Positions 11,566 through 21,795 of a stretch of 64,000 nucleotides of DNA are shown piece after piece. The translations under genes were made by a program, and so were the position numbers. Within the stretch, counting starts at the first letter, position 1; the number at the start of each line of letters is the position of its first letter. Source of the stretch: Hypoxylon rubiginosum. Taxonomy: Eukaryota > Ascomycota > Sordariomycetes > Xylariales > Hypoxylaceae. The stretch covers positions 620,001 through 684,000 of the forward strand of contig CADCXA010000031.1 of NCBI GenBank assembly GCA_902806565.1, read 5' to 3'. The notes beneath the pieces are model-generated. The model worked only from the letters and a program-made list of their open reading frames with translations. It searched no databases and was not told the origin of the DNA.

Positions 11566-14500
11566 GCGTGAGCGTGGGGTCACCGGGTCTAGACTTAGAG
11601 CCGTTGATACGGGGTTTCTTATTTCTCGTGCGCCATTACACGGCAGCGAGAGGGGGGGGACGTCATACGGACCCATCCACGCGGGTGGGGGGACTTGGTG
11701 ACCCGACGGTCTGGTTTACGGACGGGGGGTTAAGTTAGAGTATTTTTTTTTCGGGGTGACGTGTTATTTTTTTCTTCTTCTCTTCTTCTTTCTTTCCGGT
11801 TTCTTCTGGAATGGATGTGTTCTGGGCTGGATTACCTGTTGCTGTTGGGCGGGTCTTGTATTCTATTTCTGTAATCCACGCGTGTAATGTTTTCCTCCCA
11901 CCCACCTCTCTAGTTTTACGCACGGCAGCAAATAAATATCACCTCGCGGTAGACGTTTAGGTATCATTACGCGAGATCGGGGCTACGATGGCAAGGCATT
12001 CCCTCTCCAGCGAGGCACCTTTAGGTGGCTTGATCACGGCGTTGCGAGAGTCTTCTCTATGTCCGACGAAGCGAACACTGTAGGTTCCGTGTCTGGTATA
12101 TTCAGAGCAAGAGAGGATAGCGCTCCAATAGGAACACGATTGGCTGCGGAGCATGCTCCGCCCGGGGAGTTATCTCCTGTCCTCGACGCACGCCTCCTTG
12201 CGTCGTCTCTGACCTCATAGGATGAGCTGATCGGCGATTAGCATATTTGTAAGAATGCCATCTTCTATACATTTCGGCTCTAAGAAGCATCCGTATGCGA
12301 TGATTAGAGTTATGCATTAATCACCGAGTTAAGGCACGACGCTATGGAACGCTATAGGTTGGTAAGGAGAAGGTGGCGGTTTTGGTGGCGGCTTTGACAG
12401 CGTCTTGGCTATAAGCTATCGTATTGTAGGATCCATTGCAAGTTTCTGATTAGATATCATAGGTAGGATTATCATTATCATATGAAGCGGTGAAGCCCCA
12501 CGGGGGTTGAGACCGGCGTGGGCATCGCGTGGTAGTGGATAGTTTCTTTTTTCCACGTTGGCCGTGGCCCATAATGCGGCCATCGTCCGTCCCGTCACAG
12601 CGTCGTTAGAACGAATCTGTCTCGGTAGGGCGCAAGAATAAATTAAACTGACGCAGATCTCCGATCGGCTCCTATGCACTGTAGGAAGAATGACTATGAT
12701 ATACTCATGCATATGCATGCGTACAAGGCAAGCCGAGTCCCTTGAGCAGGTAATGTGATCCGGCTCCGCGGCATTGACGTGCACGCGGATGAAGGCCCAT
12801 TGGACGGCCTGGGATCGATCTGCGCGGAAGCGGTAGACTGGATTTGGGTAACGACTGGGAGAGCGCGGAGTCGGCTCCTCAAGGTCACCCGCAGGCCATC
12901 GTCTGCTCTGAGATAGGCGAGACCGATCTCTCCGATCCAGCCACTTGGGTTGAGGCTCTCGTAAAATTTTCGTCGTCACCGAGGAGATAAGCGAGCGCTA
13001 TGGGGGTTCCCAGGGCGCGAAATCGTATGTTTCCGCGACACGGAACCAAGCAGCAGCTGACATTTGAAATCCCCTGTGGGTTGGATTTATCGGAAGGAAT
13101 ACCATGTGGGGGGCCGCATATGTATAGGGGCTACGTACACGGGATGATCTTAGGTCAGCGGGATATATCCGTATACTTAGGTAGCTCACATACTGTAGCT
13201 CGATATGGTTGAGAAACTAAAGTCCGTTCGGTCAACGTCCACTGTGTGTAGGTAGTTCCTGTGGGTTACCGATTTACATAGGTCGTATATGAGATTTGGA
13301 CGGCTGGACGGTAGCGCAAGACCCCGAGACTTATAATCCCGTCCCAACCACGCTAAGTACGGAATACCATAATGTCTAGGTAGATTCAGTAATGAGCAAG
13401 AGATCTTTAGAAAAATGAGACCAGCCGGGTAGGTATCTCACTTTCTGGCCTGTCATCTAAGCATGTCTATCGGGTTCCGCATGCAACCGTATCTCAAAGG
13501 GGCTGCAGCACGCATATATGATAGATCAGACGGCCTCGATTGCTGATCCTAACGGATCCTAACGGAACCTAACCACTAGATATCTCGGAGACAGTCGGCA
13601 TTGCCGTTTGTGTCTTGCTTTTGAATAGGAGGCAAGTTGCCAATGGTGTTTAAACGCACAGGATCGACAACAAGGGGGTGTCTACGGATGAGACGGCTCG
13701 AAGCATCGGTCTTCAAGGGTTTTTCTTTTCAAATGGGGGCCGGGCATATGACCGGTCAGAGCAAATCGGCACGGCTCGCGACAGTCCCGTCCCGCATTCT
13801 CAGCGAGGTTGAGCCTATATCAACGATGACTGCATGTATGCAAGCGACATGCAGGTATCTCTACATAAAAGCATTTTAAAAAAACGGGAGTACGGAAAAC
13901 GGGAGTACGGAAAACGGGAGTACGGAAAACGGGAGTACGGAAAACGGGAGTACGGAAAACGGGGTGCTAGCCAAGCTAATGAGGCTGAGAGAGATATGTC
14001 CTAACTAGACCAATGGCGGATTGTTGATTATCAAGAGGCGCAATCCGAAACACCTGGCGTTCTTTATAATTTGAGCTGTCACTCGATATGTCACTCGACG
14101 CCATTTGTGGCTGGCAGCGTTTGAAATAGTAAGACATGATAAATCTACTCGGGCGAAGACGTCCATCGTATATTGCATCGTATCCCATCCGCATGCAATA
14201 CGCAAACTTCGGTCTAAACTAGAAAAATGGTAGTACTCGCAACCGCTACGGTTTACTGAAACGGACTGAAAAGCCGGCTGAGCTGTCGGCTATTTTCCAA
14301 TGTCTCGGGTTTCGCATCTACTCCTGTCATGTGTCTGTTTGCTTTGTTTGTGGCCACAGGCGAGATGCATGGCGGCACTCGGCCGAAGGTGGGAGGTCAT
14401 TCTTAATTGTCATCGGATCTTTTGCTGGGATGGAGCCACCCGACGACGAGGCGCAAAGGGACTGGTTGTACAGACGTTGATATTTTCCATTAGCAAAAAC

Positions 14501-14796
14501 ACGGTGCCCCTGATCACTAAACACCCAAGAGGAGGAGGCGTTGACGGCTAAGTCCCATGGTAGAAGCATGCCGCCATTCCCTTATTTTTTAAGAAGCATG
14601 ATCTGATGCTGATGCGGTGAAACGGTGTGGCGGAACACAAGTTGTATGCACCATTAGATTAGGTGGCAGGCTGCTTGGTTTCATCTTAAGCTCTCAGCCC
14701 GGATCTAGACCATCTCCCAGTACCGTGTCCTTGGGTTTCCTAGTTTCTGGGCCTCTCTACTCTACATATGTTTTGTTATGTATCATGAATGGTATC
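11566..14796. other. Intergenic stretch between converging genes
   Basis: The PARG-like gene and SEC24 converge on this 3.2 kb region, so it should hold two 3' UTRs. A CT-rich/T-rich patch at about 11741-11810 follows the PARG-like stop codon and could contain its 3' processing signals. The only structured element I see is a 15-bp minisatellite at 13881-13964. The longest open frame, 187 codons at 12416-12979 on the minus strand, has no domain or coding character I trust. Confidence 0.65.
13881..13964 (+). repeat. 15-bp minisatellite, five copies plus a partial
   Basis: Five perfect head-to-tail copies of AAAACGGGAGTACGG are followed by a truncated sixth. The perfect identity of the copies suggests recent expansion or ongoing homogenisation. 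Nothing marks it as a CRISPR array: there are no spacers. Confidence 0.95.
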
Positions 14797-17700
14797 CTAC
14801 CAGTACTGTGGCCTCAATCCCTGGAACGTCGAAGCCAGGGAGCTATGTTCTTCGCCTTCTTTTCGTCTTTGACCAGCCAGCTGGAACATTCAATGTTAGC
14901 GACTACCCATCCATCGACCGCTTGTAGCGTGGGAAACAGCCAGCTAAAGATTCGTCTTAAAATTCTGGCTCTGTAAGTAAGAAAAGGAACTAGCTCACCT
15001 CAAGTTGCACACCCTTGTGTATGTGTACCAGCCAGTCCACGTAGCTCTGTGCTTCGTTATTTCGATCTTCAATTAACATCCGTGCAAACTCGTACTCAGC
15101 CCCGTCAATTCCCTGCCTAGCCAGTTGAATCGTTAGCGCCTTGGAGCCGCGCATCGTCTTAAGGAACTCGATTATGTTTCGGACTTGGGCGTTAAGGTGC
15201 GTCTGTAGAACCGGCAGCGATGAGCTGTACGGGTCGAGGGCGTTAAGACTGTCCTTCCCTTCTCCGAAGAGGTCCACCAGGAGGTTAGGCGATGTCTGTG
15301 AATGGAACCACAATAGGCACTGTTGCCCATTATCCACCAGATATACTCCGCCAGGTTCAACTCTACTGAATGACGTCCGTATAGCTGGTGGCATCTTCAA
15401 GTAGCCGGTTTGCTCATCGGGAAATCCATCTTCCGGGTTTAGATTATGGACGGGTATCATCCTAGGGTAGACGTAGAGACTGAGCTCTGGGGCGCCTATC
15501 GATCTAATCATGCGCATTTCGTGAACCCTTCGGTCGGAAGACTCGTTTCCGCCCTTGAAGGCCCGACATTTGATGAGTCCAAGCATATACATCGAAAATT
15601 CCTTAAGCTTCTCAGGCATGACGAGCTGTCCCGGCGGATGAGACTGGGACGAAAAGTTCTTGCGATATCCTGCTAAAACATCGATTGTCTTCTCTGTCAA
15701 CCCTAGCCGTATGTCTTTCAGCGAAGTCGAGGTCGATGCGAGTTTGGACGCGGCATCCTTAGCGAGGATCGTGTAGACGGCATCTTGATCCACGAATTTC
15801 ATACACTCTCTCGCATTATCGCTGACGCTGGCGATCACGTTACAACACCTCACTCGGCGCTCGCCGGAAGCCGTGGTATACAATAAGGCGGATTGGAAAT
15901 GAGCGTCCAGCTTCGCGTCGAGCTTTCCATCGTAACCAAAGGTAACACCTACAGCTTTATCGGCATCTATGACACCTATCTCGAGATCGGCCCCGAAGGT
16001 GTGTTGTATGAAGTTACCGTGATATGCCGATATCTGGAGACCGTTGGAACATCGAACTTTCATCAATGCTTGATAACCTGTCTCTCTCGTGACCGTGTGC
16101 TTGATCTCGAGTGAAAGCTTAGCGTTGTCGCGCCCTGCCACAAAGTTAGGGTAGTAAAAGGTCTCCCCTCCGGTTGTGGACGCTACGTAACCGATGGTAG
16201 CTATGTCCAGATATCCACCAGACGGCGCGGCTAGGAAGAAGTCGATACCAACGCCAGCCGCAACCATCTTCTCTGCCACTTTCTTCCACGCCGGGTGTTC
16301 CGTAGAGAACAGTTTCTTATCGATTTCACCGCCTGGATACTTCCCGTCATCCCTCATAAAGAGACGGCCCGGACCCCAAGTAGGTAGAGCGGATAATGAG
16401 CATACAACCTTTCCTCCCGTCTTTTCCAACGCAGCCAAACAGGAGGTCAACGTCGGTAACAGAGCAGGCTCCGGGTTCTTGATATCTGCGAATAGGGTGG
16501 GTAATCGTGCAAGCAATGAAGTGATGACAGCCTTAGACTCGTACGGGTCCACAAACAATCCATCATTAAGCGGCACAAAAGGGTCTTCAATGTCTGGCAT
16601 TATCATCATTTGCGCTTGTTCCAGGGCGGGCTAAATGGTCGTCAGCGGTGTCCTCCTGCTCCAAATCTTACCCAAATACTCACATTGCAATTGTAAAAAT
16701 GAATATCTTTGTCGTATGTGACGAATCCGACCTTCGCACCGGGAGGAACACGTCGTTTTGGCTCACCATTCTCGTCTGTCTCGTCGCCACCTTCCGGAGC
16801 ATAGAGCGCGGCGAGAATTCCTTCGCAGAAAGCTTCCAGAAACCCCTTGTTATATGACTCCTGGGTGACATCAATTACAAATAACCAGTGGAGACCCGTG
16901 GGCTCCTTTGTCCAATACTCCTTAGGTACTGTAAACTCAACGGTTCCCCTAGTCAGTTCCGGTCGTTGATCTCGATCCACTCTCACACCTTGAGGCGTCG
17001 TCGCGCAAAAATACTCGGACGGGGTATCGTTGGGATATGTACACAGATTACACACGAACTTACTCCCTCCGGAACGGAACATCATGAAAGGGTTGATATA
17101 GGCGCGACATCTTCGACACCTTGGCGGTCCAACATCTCCGAAATCTAATAGGGGAACTTCCATTTCACCAGGTTGTAGGCGAGCTAGAGGCTGTAGTATG
17201 AGACCTAAAGGTAGGCCGGTACTGTGCAAGCCTTCGGAATTGGCTGGGATGCTATTCATCGTCAACCGCGTAAACTTGGGGGAGGAATTGCCTTGGTCGT
17301 AGGCAATGAAAGAAACGGTGGCAGGAGGAGGTACGTGGCGTTCGAAGGTAGGATAGACATTGCCTAGGTAGTACTGTTGCGGTACGTCTCTGGAGACGGG
17401 CACGCTGGGAACATCATCCGGCGAGACTGCGCCTCCGCCGGAAGCTGGGACGAACGCAGGGGCCTGGCTTTGATCTCTCTGGCCATTCCTAGCAGCAAAT
17501 TCGGCGGGGGTCGCTGGAGCACCAGGTTGGTAAGGCGCATTGGCAGGTGCTGGGAACAGATTTGGAGAAGTTGGCTGCCCGATGAATTGGCTGCCTGGTT
17601 GTACAGAAGGGTCCGCATTCAAGAAAGCTGTCGCAGGAGTTCCTGCTGGTGGTATGCCGTTGTACGCTTGTGAAGAGCCAGCGGGGGCCTCGACAGAATG

Positions 17701-18039
17701 GAATACGTGGCGATCCTTCTTCTTTCTCCTTGCTGTATGTTGCCCATCTCCTAGCGACATGCCGGCCATCTGGGAGGCGAGACCTCCATCTTGCGGGGGT
17801 GCAAATCCTGGGGCGGCAGCTGGTGAAGGGTCACCGGCGGGAGGTGGGTTTCCGTAATACTGCTGGCCCTGTCCCTGGCCCTGGGGAGCAGGAGAGCTGT
17901 AGCCGACACCTTGCTGGTAAGGGTTTGTGGCGATGGGGGGTTGGAATTGCTGAGGAGCAGGTTGGCTCGTTCGGTTGGGGTCGTTAGGGTCGAGCTGCTC
18001 GCCCTGACCCAAAGCGTGATACATGGAGTAGTCGGCCAT
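14797..18039 (-). CDS. SEC24: COPII coat cargo-binding subunit Sec24
   Basis: Sec24 pairs with Sec23 in the inner COPII coat and selects cargo at ER exit sites. Exons are 18039-16684, 16630-14999 and 14880-14797 (introns of 53 and 118 bp), giving 1023 aa. Residues 1-230 are a disordered Pro/Gln/Gly-rich region. A zinc finger follows at about 303-335 (CRRC and CNLC pairs), then the trunk (vWA-like) domain, starting with GLHWLFVIDVTQ, where FYNCN|PALEQAQMM crosses the first splice site. The beta-sandwich, helical and gelsolin-like domains complete the protein. The last exon is easy to miss. The main frame runs into a stop right after a GAG|GTGAGC donor; splicing from a GCTAAC branch site to the acceptor at 14881 gives a tail LAGQRRKEGEEHSS, which fits fungal Sec24 ends better than stopping at LEVS. 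It is divergent with CFT2. Confidence 0.95.
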
Positions 18040-18854
18040 TGTAAAGGAGTATTAGGTGCGAATCTGGTGTACTTATGGAGGGATGGATGCGTAAGCTATC
18101 GTACTACAGTGGTATAGCTGTATACCTCGTATACCTCGAGTAGCGTAGTTCGGATCGAATTCGGTAAATCATAAACATTGCAGAGTTCCCATGGTATCGT
18201 GTTTCTTCGTTTTCTCGCGATTACAAGTATAGGTTGGTACCTAGGTAGGGAAAGAATTAGTTGTTAGAAAGGTCGAAAAGGTCACAGGACACGCCGTCAG
18301 TCAATCGAAATGATGATCTTGTCTTTTGTGGCCACAGTTGAAAAATGACAGGGACATCTGAAATCACTGAATCATAAGCAATTGGCCAAGAATAGGACGG
18401 CGCATTGGGAGGGATGCCAGGGGTTTGGTAAATTGACACGATATCATTCCGGTGATTTTCCGATCATCAACATGGAAGTTCCAAGTGGGGTTTCACTGGA
18501 GCTGCTGCCGTGCATGTGGTCCGTGGCCTGTCAGCCTGTCAAATTTAGCGTATGGTCCGTGCGTCGACTTACCGAAAGTGGCGTAGGTGCTGTTTAGTGT
18601 TCACCTTTCCTTCACCTTGCTGCGCATTCGGTACCTAAGTACGTACCCTGCAAGCCTTAGAACGTTTTCCTTGACGCGCTGCAAGGTCTTGGCCATTTCT
18701 TTCTTTTCTACCAACCCCAGATCTCCGAGTTGGCCATTCCCAATCCCATCGCAAACGAAACCCCGAATCACTAGGTAATTACCAATGATTTGAGCACCTG
18801 GAGTGCTGCTAGGCAAAATACTACAAGTCTTTTCATTACCATGGTGACGGAGCT
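18040..18854. promoter_or_regulatory. Bidirectional promoter region of SEC24 and CFT2
   Basis: Only 815 bp separate the start codons of two divergently transcribed essential genes, so both promoters must lie here. An ACCTAGGT palindrome is present at 18239-18246 and another CCTAAGTACG-type patch near 18632. No clear TATA box is seen for either gene, as usual for housekeeping promoters. Confidence 0.6.
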
Positions 18855-21795
18855 ATGTTCACCTTCAGCTCATTACAGGGGGCGCTTTCGGAGTCAGCCG
18901 CGTCGCAATCCATTCTCGAGCTAGATGGAGGCATCAAGGTCCTGGTTGATGTTGGCTGGGATGAGTCTTTTGACGTCGCAAAGCTTAAGGAGCTAGAGAA
19001 GTATGTTATTCCGAATCAATAGCAGTACCCAGTACCAATAGCTAATCGACGTCGCCTATAGGCAAGTCCCAACGCTGTCTCTCATCCTATTAACACATGC
19101 CACTACCAACCATATCGCAGCTTTCGCCCATTGCTGCAAACACTTCCCGCTCTTCACCCGAATCCCCGTCTATGCGACCTCGCCCGTCATTGCCCTCGGC
19201 CGCACCCTACTCCAGGATCTATACGCCTCTACTCCTCTCGCCGCGACCACAATCCCGCCAAGCTCTCTCGATGAGGTCGCCTTCTCGTATACCGCTCAAC
19301 AATCTTCCTCCAACATTCTCTTACAGGCTCCCACTCCGGAAGAGATCGCGACATACTTCTCCTTGATACACCCCCTCAAGTACTCTCAACCTCATCAACC
19401 CCTCGGCTCTCCCTTTTCTCCCCCCTTAAACGGGCTTACTATAACCGCATACAACTCGGGTCGAACCCTCGGAGGCACTATATGGCACATACAACACGGA
19501 TTGGAATCTATCGTCTATGCTGTCGACTGGAATCAAGGACGCGAGAATGTGTACGCAGGAGCGGCTTGGCTGGGCGGAGCGGGAGGCGGAGGCGCGGAAA
19601 TCATCGAACAACTACGAAAGCCAACCGCTTTGGTATGTAGTAGTAGAGGAGGAGAGAAGTCATCCGTCTCCGGGGGGCGCGCCAAGCGAGACGAACAGCT
19701 GCTAAGCAAGGTGAAATCCGGCGTCGCACGGGGAGGTACCGTCTTAATCCCAGTCGACTCAAGCGCTCGAGTGTTGGAATTAGCATATCTAATGGACCAC
19801 GCATGGCGAGCCGATGCAGCAACCGGAGATGGCCAGCTTAAGTCGGCTAAGCTTTACCTCGCAGGCCGCAATATCCACAGCACCATGAGATACGCCCGCA
19901 GTATGCTTGAATGGATGGACGACAGTATCGTTCGCGAATTTGAAGCCGTTGTTGACGGATCTAAGCGAATGAACGGTACAGCAGATAGATCCAAACCAGA
20001 AAAGGAAGCCGGCCCGTTCGACTTTAGATTCCTCAAGCTGCTAGATAGAAAGGGTCAAGTGGATAAAATCCTCGAGGACCCGGCAGGAGAGAGCACGTCC
20101 GTCAGCAAAGTCATCCTCGCTAGCGATACAACACTGGAATGGGGATTCTCCAAAGAGGTTCTGAGACGAATCGCCCAAGACTCGCGAAACATGGTCATTC
20201 TGACTGAGTATCCCACCCTAGCCTCGGAAGCACATCCATCCCTCTCTCGAAGCCTCTGGACATTGTGGAAGAATAGCCAGGAATTGACAAACGGAAATTC
20301 GAATGGCGCGGCGACTAGACACGAGCTGGAGTTCACGGATGCGAAGAGACAACCTCTGGAGGGTAGTGATTTAAGCACCTATCAGCAGTGGCTTACGCAG
20401 CAGCGCCAGCTGCAAACGACTCTTCAAACTGGAGGGGCTAACATCTTAGAAGCCGCAGGTGATGTAGGTGACGAAGCATCAGAATCCGACTCAGACTCGG
20501 AGGATTCCGATAATGAGCAGCAGGGCCGCGCGTTAAACGCTGCAACTACAATGGGCCAGACCAGTAGAAAGAAGGCCGCGCTAACAGACGAGGATCTTGG
20601 TATCAATATTCTGCTAAAGAAGAAGGGTGTATATGACTTTGACATCCGGAATAAGAAAGGTCGGGACAGAATGTTCCCCCACCCGGTTCGACGGAAGCGT
20701 GGCGAGGACTACGGTGAGCTCATTCGGCCCGAGGATTTCCTGAGAGCAGAAGAAAGGGAAGATGGCGACGCCCAAGATCCGAATCATACAGGAAAGGATG
20801 AGGGTCAAGAACAACTTGGTAAAAAGCGCAAATGGGACGACGCCACAGCCTCGAATAAGGGACAAGGCTCTGGGCCGTCGAAGCGACCTCATCTTACCCG
20901 TAACGTGTCTGACGACTTCGAAATGGCGGTCTCCGATGGCCCCATTATAGACGAACTAGACGGGATCCCTGACGATGTAGACGAAACCGCAATAGGCCCT
21001 TCGAAGTTAGTTTTCGCAAAAGAGACGATTGCGATCAATCTCGAAATTGAGTTCATCGACTTAAGCGGCATTCACGACAAACGCAGTCTTCACATGTTGA
21101 TACCGCTCATTCAACCCCGAAAACTTGTCTTGATTGGTGGAAACGAGAGCGAAACGTTAACGCTAGCTTCAGATTGCGAGAAGCTCCTAGCCGAGGGTTC
21201 CGTCAGTATCTACACGCCGCGTGTTGGTGTCTACATCGATGCCAGCGTCGACACGAATGCTTGGGTGGTTAAGCTGGCGCCCGCCCTGGTCAAGCAGCTC
21301 AAGTGGCAGAACGTCCGTGGACTTAGCATTGCGACGGTTACGGGCCGTCTTCTCGCTATGCATAAGCAGCTAGCAGCGGCGGCAACCAACCTCGACGAAG
21401 ACAGCGCGAATAAGCGCCTCAAGACGGAGGATTCGAAGGATGAAACACCGCTGAAAACGATAGAAGAGGCGCCTGTAGAGCCAACTCTCGACATCCTCCC
21501 AACGAATATGGCGTCAGCTACTCGATCCGTCGCACAGCCTTTGCATGTGGGAGACTTGAGGCTTGCCGATCTGAGGAAAGCTATGCAGCAATCGGGACAC
21601 ATAGCCGAGTTCAGGGGTGAGGGCGCGCTGCTGATCGACGGGTCGGTGGTAGTGCGGAAGACGACGGCGGGCCGCATTGATGTCGAGAGCATTGGTTTGC
21701 CTACAGACGGAGGCCTGGTGAACCAGCAAGGCGGCACCTTCTACGCCGTCAAGAGGACGATTTACGAAAGCTTGGCCGTGGTTGCCGGAGCTTGA
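18855..21795 (+). CDS. CFT2: Cleavage and polyadenylation factor subunit Cft2 (CPSF100-like)
   Basis: A non-catalytic scaffold of the CPF/CPSF complex that cleaves and polyadenylates pre-mRNA in the nucleus. Exons 18855-19000 and 19062-21795 (61-bp intron) encode 959 aa. Residues 1-230 form a metallo-beta-lactamase fold: the early LELDGGIKVLVDVGW is the first strand. The place of the zinc-binding HxHxDH motif reads LLTHATTNHI, so the metal site is lost, as expected of CPSF100 but not of the CPSF73 nuclease. The beta-CASP domain follows (GTVLIPVDSSARVLELAYLM; MVILTEYPTLAS), interrupted by an acidic Ser/Asp stretch (SESDSDSEDSDNE) and Lys-rich segments. The C-terminal region resumes with IDLSGIHDKRSL and RKLVLIGGNESET and ends near the last residue. 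Length fits fungal Cft2. It shares its promoter with SEC24. Confidence 0.93.

Noticed and set aside
10801..11676. 291-codon minus-strand ORF opposite the PARG-like gene
   Set aside because: It mirrors the GC-rich third exon of the sense gene. Composition is Ala/Arg/Val/Glu-rich and no domain is visible.
12416..12979. 187-codon minus-strand ORF
   Set aside because: No recognisable motif, no plausible introns and no promoter context. Length alone is not evidence.
13881..13964. Regular short repeats that might suggest a CRISPR array
   Set aside because: The units are contiguous with no spacers, and the genome is eukaryotic.
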